DNA of 64,000 nucleotides from Photobacterium profundum SS9 (GTDB lineage Bacteria; Pseudomonadota; Gammaproteobacteria; Enterobacterales; Vibrionaceae): contig NC_006370.1 in the NCBI RefSeq assembly GCF_000196255.1, positions 3,299,411-3,363,410 on the forward strand, written 5' to 3'. Numbering within the stretch: position 1 is the first letter of the stretch; every line of letters starts with the position of its first letter. Both the position numbers and the translations under genes were made by a program. The notes beneath the pieces were generated by a model, which saw only the letters and a list, made by a program, of their open reading frames with translations, did not search any database and was not told the DNA's origin. Of the stretch, positions 1-7,697 are shown piece by piece.

Positions 1-1
1 C

Positions 2-229
2 GCTAAACGTGTATTCGCTTATGCAACTCACCCTGTGTTCTCGGGTAGTGCAGTTAAAAACATCTGCGAATCAGTTATCGATGAAATTATCGTTACTGAC
101 TCTATCCCACTGTCAAAAGAAATCATTGCTACAGGTCGTGTATCTGTCTTAACACTTTCTGGCATGCTGGCTGAAGCGATTCGTCGTATCAGCAATGAAG
201 AGTCTATTTCTGCGATGTTTGAGCACTAA
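2..229 (+). CDS. prs: Ribose-phosphate pyrophosphokinase, C-terminal part
   Basis: This is the last 75 codons of PRPP synthetase, which makes phosphoribosyl pyrophosphate from ribose-5-phosphate and ATP for nucleotide, NAD, histidine and tryptophan synthesis. The frame is open from the window edge ([15 protein letters not shown]) and shows the conserved tail with [11 protein letters not shown] and the terminal [11 protein letters not shown] typical of enterobacterial and vibrio Prs. The N-terminus lies outside the window. A strong hairpin terminator follows the stop. The order prs-pth-ychF is conserved in gamma-proteobacteria. Confidence 0.95.
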   Translation, partial: AKRVFAYATHPVFSGSAVKNICESVIDEIIVTDSIPLSKEIIATGRVSVLTLSGMLAEAIRRISNEESISAMFEH

Positions 230-270
230 TAGCACTTCATTCGAATTATTTTCGAATCAAGATGAATACC

Positions 271-300
271 AAACGCCTCGCACTACGCGAGGCGTTTTTC
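271..300 (+). terminator. Rho-independent terminator after prs
   Basis: A GC-rich stem (AACGCCTCGC pairing with GCGAGGCGTT across a short loop) is followed by a run of T. It sits about 40 bp after the prs stop, so it probably ends the prs transcript. Confidence 0.9.
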
Positions 301-544
301 ATGACCTACATAAATAAATTGTCCATCAGACACTTTTTATAATACTCCACAATGAAATGGCAACATTCACCTACTACGGCGGTGGCAACGGCAGACAGCT
401 CTTCACAAAGGTCGTATCAATTTTCGTTAGATTGGTATAACATATCGCGCGTTTTGCACCCAGATAACAAACTAATCCGCTTCTCGACTATTGAGAACTG
501 ATCATTTTGCTATAAGACTTTAGCTAAAAACCAGAGAGACAAGC
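301..544 (+). promoter_or_regulatory. prs-pth intergenic region with candidate pth promoters
   Basis: There is no gene here. Three -10-like elements are visible: a perfect TATAAT at 338-343, an extended -10 TGG-TATAAC at 433-441, and TGC-TATAAG at 508-516. None has a good -35 at 17 bp. The extended -10 elements are the likelier pth promoters. Low certainty. Confidence 0.35.
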
Positions 545-1135
545 GTGAGTAATAATATTCGTCTATTAGTTGGCCTGGCTAATCCCGGTGCCGAGTATGC
601 TAAAACCCGCCATAATGCGGGGGCATGGGTAGTACAAGAACTGGCTCGAGTACACAATGTTAGCCTACGAGAAGAATCAAAATACTTCGGTGTAACTGGC
701 AGAATCACAACAAATGGACAGGATCTTCGCTTGTTGATCCCAACAACATACATGAATCTATCAGGTAAATCGGTCGCTGCTTTGGCGAATTTCTTCCAAA
801 TCAAACCGGAAGAAATCCTTATTGCTCATGACGAACTCGATTTACCACCAGGCGTAGCTAAATTTAAAAAAGGCGGCGGGCATGGTGGTCATAACGGCTT
901 ACGCGACACAATAAGCAAAATGGGTAACAACAAAGAATTCTATCGCTTGCGTGTTGGTATTGGGCATCCAGGCGATAAAAACAAGGTTGCAAACTTTGTG
1001 TTAGGCAAAGCACCAGTCAAAGAACAAGAATGTATTGATGCCGCTGTTGATGAAGCAGTCCGCTGCATGGATATCTTGTTAAAAGATGGACTGAATAAAG
1101 CGCAAAACAGACTACATTCATTCAAAGCTGAATAA
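545..1135 (+). CDS. pth: Peptidyl-tRNA hydrolase
   Basis: Cytosolic enzyme that cleaves the ester bond of peptidyl-tRNAs dropped from stalled ribosomes, recycling the tRNA. The 196-residue length matches the family (E. coli 194). Visible motifs are the N-terminal [17 protein letters not shown] block, which holds the catalytic His and substrate-binding Asn, then [11 protein letters not shown], the HDELDLPPG loop, and [12 protein letters not shown]. The start is GTG with a purine-rich AGAGAGAC upstream. It is followed about 100 bp later by ychF, the usual partner. A standard, intact gene. Confidence 0.97.
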
Positions 1136-1238
1136 GTCTACACTCTACTTTTTAAATAACGATTCAACTTGCTGTTACTTCAATAGATAACAACGAGATA
1201 GGTCGCTACGAAGATAATCACCAAAAGGGTTTCAAACC

Positions 1239-2330
1239 ATGGGTTTTAAATGCGGTATCGTTGGTCTACCAAACGTTGGTAAGTCCACACTATTCAACGC
1301 CTTAACTAAAGCTGGTATCGAAGCAGCAAACTTCCCGTTCTGTACGATCGAGCCAAACACCGGCGTTGTACCTGTGCCAGATCTGCGTTTGGATGCATTA
1401 GCAGAGATTGTTAAACCAGAGCGTATTCTGCCAACAACAATGGAATTTGTTGATATTGCAGGTCTAGTTGCAGGCGCATCGAAAGGCGAAGGTCTTGGTA
1501 ACAAGTTCCTTGCTAACATTCGTGAAACGGATGCGATTGGTCACGTTGTTCGTTGTTTTGAAGATGACAACATTGTTCACGTTGCAGGTAAGATTAACCC
1601 TCTTGAAGATATCGAAGTTATCAACCTTGAGCTAGCGCTGGCTGATCTTGATACCTGTGAGCGGGCTATTTTCCGCCAAGCTAAAAGAGCGAAAGGCGGC
1701 GATAGCGAAGCTAAATACGAAATTGCTGTTCTTGAAAAAATGCTGCCAACATTGACTGAAGGCGGCATGGTGCGTTCTATCGAGTTATCGAAAGAAGAAC
1801 TCGCAGCCATTGAATACCTACACTTCTTAACTGTAAAACCAACAATGTATATCGCAAACGTAAGCGAAGACGGTTTTGAAAATAACCCATTCCTAGACAT
1901 GGTTTTTGAATATGCAGCAAAAGAAAATGCTATTGTCGTTCCTATCTGTGCAGCTATTGAATCTGAAATTGCTGAACTAGAAGATGCAGACCGCGAAGAA
2001 TTCCTCGCTGACATGGGTATCGAAGAGCCGGGTCTAAACCGCGTAATTCGTTCTGGTTATGAACTACTAACGCTGCAAACATATTTCACTGCAGGTGTTA
2101 AAGAAGTTCGTGCATGGACAATCCCTATCGGTGCAACAGCGCCACAATCAGCAGGTAAGATCCACACTGATTTTGAAAAAGGCTTCATTCGTGCTGAAGT
2201 TATTGGATATGATTCGTTCATCGAATTCAAAGGAGAAAGCGGCGCGAAAGATGCAGGTAAATGGCGTCTAGAAGGTAAAGATTACATTGTTAAAGATGGC
2301 GATGTCGTTCACTTCCGCTTCAACGTTTAA
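1239..2330 (+). CDS. ychF: Redox-responsive ATPase YchF (Obg family, OLA1-like)
   Basis: Translation-associated P-loop NTPase of the Obg family that prefers ATP over GTP and binds ribosomes; linked to the oxidative-stress response. 363 residues, the family length. The Walker A motif GLPNVGKST is at residues 9-17, the DIAGLV switch region follows, and the usual NKxD motif is replaced by NVSE, the family signature for ATP preference. The C-terminal TGS domain runs from about residue 280 ([13 protein letters not shown]) to the end. It follows pth and is closed by its own terminator. Confidence 0.97.
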   Translation: MGFKCGIVGLPNVGKSTLFNALTKAGIEAANFPFCTIEPNTGVVPVPDLRLDALAEIVKPERILPTTMEFVDIAGLVAGASKGEGLGNKFLANIRETDAIGHVVRCFEDDNIVHVAGKINPLEDIEVINLELALADLDTCERAIFRQAKRAKGGDSEAKYEIAVLEKMLPTLTEGGMVRSIELSKEELAAIEYLHFLTVKPTMYIANVSEDGFENNPFLDMVFEYAAKENAIVVPICAAIESEIAELEDADREEFLADMGIEEPGLNRVIRSGYELLTLQTYFTAGVKEVRAWTIPIGATAPQSAGKIHTDFEKGFIRAEVIGYDSFIEFKGESGAKDAGKWRLEGKDYIVKDGDVVHFRFNV

Positions 2331-2371
2331 GATAATTACTGACAAATATCAGCTTTTATCGCTCTAACACT

Positions 2372-2404
2372 ATAAGCTAGCAGAAATGCTAGCTTATTTT
2401 TTAT
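2372..2404 (+). terminator. Rho-independent terminator after ychF
   Basis: Perfect stem ATAAGCTAGCA / TGCTAGCTTAT with a GAAA tetraloop, followed by T-rich sequence. From here to 2547 no gene is seen; the stretch is AT-rich and leads into the tRNA promoter. Confidence 0.9.
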
Positions 2405-2529
2405 CACTCGATAAGTAATATGATAATCAACAGCCTCTCGCGTTTGAACGATCTTGGATGAAATATTGGTTTTCAGTTTGCCATTCGCCCATTTTGCCCA
2501 AATAACAATCGAACAAACGGATTTTAGGT

Positions 2530-2580
2530 AGATATTAAAAAAAACTGTTGACGGTTTTTGCTGGTATGAGCATAATGCGC
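2530..2580 (+). promoter_or_regulatory. Strong stringent-type promoter of the tRNA array
   Basis: TTGACG (2548-2553), a 17-bp spacer and CATAAT (2571-2576), followed at once by a GC-rich GCGCCCC discriminator, the hallmark of promoters repressed by ppGpp. An A-tract at about 2535-2545 just upstream of -35 resembles a UP element. The first tRNA begins 60 bp downstream, and no comparable promoter was noticed inside the array. Confidence 0.8.
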
Positions 2581-2635
2581 CCCGTTCCCAAGACAGTGTT
2601 CACTCGTGAATATGGTCAAAAAGAACAAGAAACAT

Positions 2636-2712
2636 GGCTACGTAGCTCAGTTGGTTAGAGCACATCACTCATAATGATGGGGTCACAGGTTCGAATCCCG
2701 TCGTAGCCACCA
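2636..2712 (+). tRNA. tRNA-Met (CAU), copy 1
   Basis: 77 nt with encoded CCA. Acceptor GGCTACG pairs with CGTAGCC, and the anticodon loop reads CTCATAA. This is an elongator type: the first pair is G-C and there is no run of three G-C pairs in the anticodon stem. First gene of the array. Confidence 0.95.
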
Positions 2713-2760
2713 TCTTCACTCTCTTGAGATGAAGCATCGCAAGATGTAAAATTACCAGAT

Positions 2761-2845
2761 GCGGAAGTGGCGGAATTGGTAGACGCACCAGATTTAGGTT
2801 CTGGCGCCGCAAGGTGTGAGAGTTCAAGTCTCTCTTTCCGCACCA
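2761..2845 (+). tRNA. tRNA-Leu (UAG), copy 1
   Basis: 85 nt, class II with a long variable arm and encoded CCA. The anticodon loop TTTAGGT gives UAG. This copy alone has acceptor GCGGAAG against TTTCCGC, leaving a G7-U66 wobble. Confidence 0.95.
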
Positions 2846-2897
2846 TTCTCTTTGCGAAGAGAACTGTTCTTAAGTGAATCTTTTGAACAAACACTGT

Positions 2898-2972
2898 AGG
2901 GCTATCGCCAAGCGGTAAGGCAGCGGCTTTTGATGCCGCCATCCCCTGGTTCGAATCCAGGTAGCCCTGCCA
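2898..2972 (+). tRNA. tRNA-Gln (UUG), copy 1, normal acceptor stem
   Basis: 75 nt with encoded CCA and G73. Acceptor AGGGCTA pairs perfectly with TAGCCCT (G3-C70). The anticodon loop TTTTGAT gives UUG. Confidence 0.95.
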
Positions 2973-3038
2973 CATTTAATTATGTGGCTTAATTGCTTTC
3001 TTTTTTAAGTAGCAAATCGTTAAGCAGCATAAATAAAT

Positions 3039-3115
3039 GGCTACGTAGCTCAGTTGGTTAGAGCACATCACTCATAATGATGGGGTCACAGGTTCGAATC
3101 CCGTCGTAGCCACCA
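3039..3115 (+). tRNA. tRNA-Met (CAU), copy 2
   Basis: Identical to copy 1. It opens the second Met-Leu-Gln unit, 403 bp after the first. Confidence 0.95.
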
Positions 3116-3163
3116 TCTTCACTCTTTTGAGATGAAGCATCGCAAGATGTAAAATTACCAGAT

Positions 3164-3248
3164 GCGGAAGTGGCGGAATTGGTAGACGCACCAGATTTAG
3201 GTTCTGGCGCCGCAAGGTGTGAGAGTTCAAGTCTCTCCTTCCGCACCA
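3164..3248 (+). tRNA. tRNA-Leu (UAG), copy 2
   Basis: 85 nt with CCA. Acceptor GCGGAAG pairs fully with CTTCCGC, the standard form in this array. Confidence 0.95.
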
Positions 3249-3277
3249 TTCTCTTTGCGAAGAGAACTGTACACTGT

Positions 3278-3352
3278 AGGGCTATCGCCAAGCGGTAAGG
3301 CAGCGGCTTTTGATGCCGCCATCCCCTGGTTCGAATCCAGGTAGCCCTGCCA
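3278..3352 (+). tRNA. tRNA-Gln (UUG), copy 2, normal acceptor stem
   Basis: Same as Gln copy 1 (G3-C70). The spacer before it is 23 nt shorter than in unit 1. Confidence 0.95.
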
Positions 3353-3418
3353 CATTTAATTATGTGGCTTAATTGCTTTCTTTTTTAAGTAGCAAATCGT
3401 TAAGCGGCATAAATAAAT

Positions 3419-3495
3419 GGCTACGTAGCTCAGTTGGTTAGAGCACATCACTCATAATGATGGGGTCACAGGTTCGAATCCCGTCGTAGCCACCA
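3419..3495 (+). tRNA. tRNA-Met (CAU), copy 3
   Basis: Identical to copy 1. It opens the third unit, 380 bp after the second. Confidence 0.95.
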
Positions 3496-3543
3496 TCTTC
3501 ACTCTTTTGAGATGAAGCATCGCAAGATGTAAAATTACCAGAT

Positions 3544-3628
3544 GCGGAAGTGGCGGAATTGGTAGACGCACCAGATTTAGGTTCTGGCGCCGCAAGGTGT
3601 GAGAGTTCAAGTCTCTCCTTCCGCACCA
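3544..3628 (+). tRNA. tRNA-Leu (UAG), copy 3
   Basis: Standard form, identical to Leu copy 2. Confidence 0.95.
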
Positions 3629-3657
3629 TTCTCTTTGCGAAGAGAACTGTACACTGT

Positions 3658-3732
3658 AGGGCTATCGCCAAGCGGTAAGGCAGCGGCTTTTGATGCCGCC
3701 ATCCCCTGGTTCGAATCCAGGTAGCCCTGCCA
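3658..3732 (+). tRNA. tRNA-Gln (UUG), copy 3, normal acceptor stem
   Basis: Identical to Gln copy 1 (G3-C70). It is the last of the normal-stem Gln genes. Confidence 0.95.
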
Positions 3733-3796
3733 CATTTTATTATGTGGCTTGATTACTTCTTTCTAAGAAGATAAATATTAAGCAGCATAATCAAAT

Positions 3797-3873
3797 GGCT
3801 ACGTAGCTCAGTTGGTTAGAGCACATCACTCATAATGATGGGGTCACAGGTTCGAATCCCGTCGTAGCCACCA
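3797..3873 (+). tRNA. tRNA-Met (CAU), copy 4
   Basis: Identical to copy 1. It starts the block that is repeated 1637 bp further on. Confidence 0.95.
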
Positions 3874-3918
3874 TTTCTCTTCTCTTTTTGAGTCGATTTA
3901 TGGTAAAAGTATAAATAC

Positions 3919-4003
3919 GCGGAAGTGGCGGAATTGGTAGACGCACCAGATTTAGGTTCTGGCGCCGCAAGGTGTGAGAGTTCAAGTCTCTCCTTCCGCA
4001 CCA
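3919..4003 (+). tRNA. tRNA-Leu (UAG), copy 4
   Basis: Standard form (GCGGAAG / CTTCCGC). Confidence 0.95.
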
Positions 4004-4120
4004 TTTATACTTTATTACTGTGATTTATCACAGTAATACAGATTGAGCTTTACCAGTTCTTCAATCTGTACAATAAGCTCTAGAGAACACTCAATCGGAT
4101 TTATTCGAATGAGACAATAT

Positions 4121-4205
4121 GCGGGAATGGCGGAATTGGTAGACGCACCAGATTTAGGTTCTGGCGCCGCAAGGTGTGAGAGTTCAAGTCTCTCTTTCCG
4201 CACCA
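4121..4205 (+). tRNA. tRNA-Leu (UAG), copy 5, variant acceptor stem
   Basis: Acceptor GCGGGAA pairs with TTTCCGC, giving a G5-U68 wobble. The rest equals the standard Leu gene. This variant always directly precedes a variant tRNA-Gln. Confidence 0.95.
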
Positions 4206-4263
4206 TTCTCTAAAAACTTATTATTCTCTTTAAATAGAGAACTGTTCTTAAATGAACAACTGT

Positions 4264-4338
4264 AGGGCTATCGCCAAGCGGTAAGGCAGCGGCTTTTGAT
4301 GCCGCCATCCCCTGGTTCGAATCCAGGTGGCTCTGCCA
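4264..4338 (+). tRNA. tRNA-Gln (UUG), copy 4, G3-U70 variant
   Basis: Same body as the other Gln genes, but the 3' acceptor strand is TGGCTCT, giving G3-U70 and U6-G67 wobbles. Discriminator G73, CCA encoded. G3-U70 is the main alanine identity element. Confidence 0.93.
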
Positions 4339-4421
4339 CATTTTATTATGTGGCTTGATTACTTCTTGTTAAGAAGCTAAATAGTTAAGCGATGTAAGCT
4401 CGTTAAGAGCAAATAAGATAT

Positions 4422-4506
4422 GCGGAAGTGGCGGAATTGGTAGACGCACCAGATTTAGGTTCTGGCGCCGCAAGGTGTGAGAGTTCAAGTCTCTCCTTCC
4501 GCACCA
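4422..4506 (+). tRNA. tRNA-Leu (UAG), copy 6
   Basis: Standard form. Confidence 0.95.
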
Positions 4507-4635
4507 TTATTCTTTGAATAAAAGAATCGTTAATCATTCAGTGATTAACATACAGTTCGAGTTTTTACCAATTCTTAGATCTGTACAATAAGCTTTAGAG
4601 AAACACTCAACCGGATTTATTCGATGAGACAATAT

Positions 4636-4720
4636 GCGGGAATGGCGGAATTGGTAGACGCACCAGATTTAGGTTCTGGCGCCGCAAGGTGTGAGAGTTC
4701 AAGTCTCTCTTTCCGCACCA
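4636..4720 (+). tRNA. tRNA-Leu (UAG), copy 7, variant acceptor stem
   Basis: GCGGGAA / TTTCCGC variant with G5-U68. Confidence 0.95.
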
Positions 4721-4778
4721 TTCTCTAAAGACTTATTATTCTCTTTAAGTAGAGAATTGTTCTTAAATGAACAACTGT

Positions 4779-4853
4779 AGGGCTATCGCCAAGCGGTAAG
4801 GCAGCGGCTTTTGATGCCGCCATCCCCTGGTTCGAATCCAGGTAGCTCTGCCA
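4779..4853 (+). tRNA. tRNA-Gln (UUG), copy 5, G3-U70 variant
   Basis: The 3' acceptor strand is TAGCTCT, giving a single G3-U70 wobble; G73 and CCA are kept. Confidence 0.93.
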
Positions 4854-4936
4854 CATTTTATTATGTGGCTTGATTACTTCTTGTTAAGAAGCTAAATAGT
4901 TAAGCGATGTAAGCTCGTTAAGAGCAAATAAGATAT

Positions 4937-5021
4937 GCGGAAGTGGCGGAATTGGTAGACGCACCAGATTTAGGTTCTGGCGCCGCAAGGTGTGAGAGTT
5001 CAAGTCTCTCCTTCCGCACCA
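4937..5021 (+). tRNA. tRNA-Leu (UAG), copy 8
   Basis: Standard form, 515 bp after copy 6 in a tandem duplication. Confidence 0.95.
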
Positions 5022-5151
5022 TTATTCTTTGAATAAAAGAATCGTTAATCATTCGGTGATTAACATACAGTTCGAGTTTTTACCAATTCTTAGATCTGTA
5101 CAATAAGCTTTAGAGAAACACTCAACCGGATTTATTCGAATGAGACAATAT

Positions 5152-5236
5152 GCGGGAATGGCGGAATTGGTAGACGCACCAGATTTAGGTTCTGGCGCCG
5201 CAAGGTGTGAGAGTTCAAGTCTCTCTTTCCGCACCA
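5152..5236 (+). tRNA. tRNA-Leu (UAG), copy 9, variant acceptor stem
   Basis: GCGGGAA / TTTCCGC variant, 516 bp after copy 7. Confidence 0.95.
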
Positions 5237-5294
5237 TTTTCTAAAGACTTATTATTCTCTTTAAATAGAGAACTGTTCTTAAATGAACAACTGT

Positions 5295-5369
5295 AGGGCT
5301 ATCGCCAAGCGGTAAGGCAGCGGCTTTTGATGCCGCCATCCCCTGGTTCGAATCCAGGTAGCTCTGCCA
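5295..5369 (+). tRNA. tRNA-Gln (UUG), copy 6, G3-U70 variant
   Basis: The 3' acceptor strand is TAGCTCT (G3-U70), 516 bp after copy 5. Confidence 0.93.
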
Positions 5370-5433
5370 CATTTTATTATGTGGCTTGATTACTTCTTTC
5401 TAAGAAGATAAATATTAAGCAGCATAATCAAAT

Positions 5434-5510
5434 GGCTACGTAGCTCAGTTGGTTAGAGCACATCACTCATAATGATGGGGTCACAGGTTCGAATCCCGTC
5501 GTAGCCACCA
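5434..5510 (+). tRNA. tRNA-Met (CAU), copy 5
   Basis: Identical to the other copies; 1637 bp after copy 4. Confidence 0.95.
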
Positions 5511-5555
5511 TTTCTCTTCTCTTTTTGAGTCGATTTATGGTAAAAGTATAAATAC

Positions 5556-5640
5556 GCGGAAGTGGCGGAATTGGTAGACGCACCAGATTTAGGTTCTGGC
5601 GCCGCAAGGTGTGAGAGTTCAAGTCTCTCCTTCCGCACCA
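5556..5640 (+). tRNA. tRNA-Leu (UAG), copy 10
   Basis: Standard form, 1637 bp after copy 4. Confidence 0.95.
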
Positions 5641-5757
5641 TTTATACTTTATTACTGTGATTTATCACAGTAATACAGATTGAGCTTTACCAGTTCTTCA
5701 ATCTGTACAATAAGCTCTAGAGAACACTCAATCGGATTTATTCGAATGAGACAATAT

Positions 5758-5842
5758 GCGGGAATGGCGGAATTGGTAGACGCACCAGATTTAGGTTCTG
5801 GCGCCGCAAGGTGTGAGAGTTCAAGTCTCTCTTTCCGCACCA
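5758..5842 (+). tRNA. tRNA-Leu (UAG), copy 11, variant acceptor stem
   Basis: GCGGGAA / TTTCCGC variant, 1637 bp after copy 5. Confidence 0.95.
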
Positions 5843-5900
5843 TTCTCTAAAAACTTATTATTCTCTTTAAATAGAGAACTGTTCTTAAATGAACAACTGT

Positions 5901-5975
5901 AGGGCTATCGCCAAGCGGTAAGGCAGCGGCTTTTGATGCCGCCATCCCCTGGTTCGAATCCAGGTAGCTCTGCCA
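5901..5975 (+). tRNA. tRNA-Gln (UUG), copy 7, G3-U70 variant
   Basis: The 3' acceptor strand is TAGCTCT (G3-U70). It is 1637 bp after copy 4, from which it differs by one base at position 67. Confidence 0.93.
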
Positions 5976-6058
5976 CATTTTATTATGTGGCTTGATTACT
6001 TCTTGTTAAGAAGCTAAATAGTTAAGCGATGTAAGCTCGTTAAGAGCAAATAAGATAT

Positions 6059-6143
6059 GCGGAAGTGGCGGAATTGGTAGACGCACCAGATTTAGGTTCT
6101 GGCGCCGCAAGGTGTGAGAGTTCAAGTCTCTCCTTCCGCACCA
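6059..6143 (+). tRNA. tRNA-Leu (UAG), copy 12
   Basis: Standard form; last gene of the array, followed by two hairpins. Confidence 0.95.
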
Positions 6144-6166
6144 TTATTCTTTCTGATGAAAGAAAT

Positions 6167-6195
6167 GAGAAGCCCATCTTTTGGTGGGTTTTCTT
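6167..6195 (+). terminator. Hairpin after last array tRNA
   Basis: AAGCCCA pairs with TGGGTTT (one G-U pair), followed by TTCTT. It lies about 25 bp after the last tRNA and is a likely array terminator. Confidence 0.65.
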
Positions 6196-6270
6196 ATGTC
6201 TGCAGTATAATAAATACTGTAGCAATAAAGATTTTACAACCTACAAAATGATCGTATCTCTCTGGTTGTT

Positions 6271-6305
6271 AAGCCGAATGATTTTAATATCATTCGGCTT
6301 TTTCT
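6271..6305 (+). terminator. Bidirectional terminator between tRNA array and ubiF
   Basis: Perfect stem AAGCCGAATGAT / ATCATTCGGCTT with a short AT loop, T-run on the plus strand and an A/T flank on the other. It separates the convergent tRNA array and ubiF. Confidence 0.88.
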
Positions 6306-6349
6306 TTATCTACTGATTATTACGACTTGCCAGTATCAACAAGCACCAG

Positions 6350-7507
6350 TCATATTCCCATCGCATACTTCAACACTTGCTTTTTGAGTGGGCCTGTATG
6401 CTCTGCTAGCTTCAACCCCACATTCCGAGCCAGCTTTAATGGAAGTAATGAATTACTGAATGTGGTATAGAAAACATCCATACCCGTTTGCATCAATAAA
6501 TTATCAGGACGGCGACGACGCTCGTAAGCTTTTAATACTGAAATATTTATCCACTCTTTACCCGCTTTCTCAATTTCATGCAGTAAAACATCAACATCTT
6601 TAAAGCCGAGGTTCACACCTTGCCCGGCTAATGGATTAATCGTATGTGCAGCATCACCAAGAAGCACAACGTTAGATTTATAGTAGTGTTGAGCATGACG
6701 GCGGGTTAACGGGAAACTACCGTGGTTTAATACTTTAAACTCACCCAACTCTTTCGGAAAGTGAGCTTCAACCTCGCTATGAAGTTGTATATCGTCCATT
6801 GCGCTTAATTGCTTGATACGTTTTGGGCTGTCATACCAAACTAAAGAGCCTTGATGGCCTGTAAGCGGTAAAAATGAGCGAGGCCCCCGCGGGGTAAACA
6901 TTTGCCACGTGATATCTTGTTGAGGTAAAGCCGTTTCAACATTGATTAGCATGCAGTGCTGACGATAATCCCATGCAGTAATACCAATACCTGCTTGCTG
7001 ACGTACCTGAGAATTAGCCCCATCAGCACCAATCAATAATTTAGCCTGTAGCTGACGACCATTATCCAACGCCACGCAATAACCATCGGTCGTAGAGTGT
7101 GAATGTGCCATACGTGCCGGACAAAGTAGGGTTAAATTGGGGTACAAATCAAATTGATGCCATAAACCTAGTTGGATAATACGATTTTCAATAATATACC
7201 CAAGGCGATCAAGGTTCATTTCATCAGCATTAAAACGAGTACGACACTCTGGGTGTTCCCATGTTTCTAATCGCTTAAAAGGGCATAAGCGCATTTTCAT
7301 TATGCTATCCCATGCGCCTAGTCGTGTAAGCAATGCGATAGAGTTAGGGGAAATAGCTGAACACGTAAGTCCATCGCTGTGGGGTTCAAATGGCTCAGGC
7401 GCTTTACCTTCAATCACAGCAACACTTAGCCCTTGTTGTGCAAGCCCTAGCGCAGTTGCAGCACCAACCATGCCTCCACCCGCGACAATGACATCATATT
7501 GTTCCAT
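6350..7507 (-). CDS. ubiF: FAD-dependent ubiquinone-biosynthesis hydroxylase UbiF
   Basis: Flavoprotein monooxygenase that hydroxylates the demethoxyubiquinol ring in aerobic ubiquinone synthesis. The Rossmann motif VAGGGMVGAATALGLAQQG is at the N-terminus, the mid-protein GADGANSQVRQQAGI and the C-terminal GDAAHTINPLAGQGVNLG FAD-binding motifs are intact, and WYDSP and the QALKYA-like tail match UbiF more closely than its paralogues UbiH and UbiI. The open frame runs 34 codons further upstream, but ATG at 7507 fits the family N-terminus and has GGAAG upstream; ATG at 7519 is an alternative. Convergent with the tRNA array. Confidence 0.9.
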   Translation of the reverse strand: MEQYDVIVAGGGMVGAATALGLAQQGLSVAVIEGKAPEPFEPHSDGLTCSAISPNSIALLTRLGAWDSIMKMRLCPFKRLETWEHPECRTRFNADEMNLDRLGYIIENRIIQLGLWHQFDLYPNLTLLCPARMAHSHSTTDGYCVALDNGRQLQAKLLIGADGANSQVRQQAGIGITAWDYRQHCMLINVETALPQQDITWQMFTPRGPRSFLPLTGHQGSLVWYDSPKRIKQLSAMDDIQLHSEVEAHFPKELGEFKVLNHGSFPLTRRHAQHYYKSNVVLLGDAAHTINPLAGQGVNLGFKDVDVLLHEIEKAGKEWINISVLKAYERRRRPDNLLMQTGMDVFYTTFSNSLLPLKLARNVGLKLAEHTGPLKKQVLKYAMGI

Positions 7508-7697
7508 ATCCACTTCCATCTCTATGCTTAATGACACTTTCATTTTACCTAATTCTAACGATGATGCGGTGATTTTTACTACGCTTTCTATGCATTTCTT
7601 TACAGCCAATCAAAGTATTACTGATGGGGTGAAAATTTGAATACTCCATTTTATTTGACTACGATGGGGCTAGAAGCCACTAATTATTTGAAATACA

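Larger units (their letters stand above)
2636..3796 (+). repeat. Three tandem Met-Leu-Gln tRNA units
   Basis: Units begin at 2636, 3039 and 3419. Unit 1 is 403 bp and unit 2 is 380 bp; the difference is a 23-nt piece present only before Gln1. The spacers are otherwise almost identical, so these are recent tandem duplications. Confidence 0.9.
3750..6143 (+). repeat. Nested segmental duplications in the distal tRNA array
   Basis: The segment from about 3750 to 4506 (Met-Leu-Leu-Gln-Leu) recurs at about 5387-6143 with a constant 1637-bp offset, near-identical spacers and only one tRNA difference noticed. Between them the Leu-Leu-Gln unit starting at 4422 is repeated from 4937 with a 515-516 bp offset. 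Confidence 0.9.

Noticed and set aside
2636..6143. Regularly spaced repeats that could suggest a CRISPR array
   Set aside because: Repeat units are full tRNA genes with cloverleaf pairing and CCA ends; spacers are also repeated, and no cas gene is present.
2655..6225. Minus-strand reading frames in the tRNA array that repeat the peptide MVRKERLELSHLAAPEPKS
   Set aside because: These are antisense translations of the tRNA-Leu and tRNA-Met genes, a well-known annotation artefact. The DNA is fully explained by tRNA genes on the plus strand.
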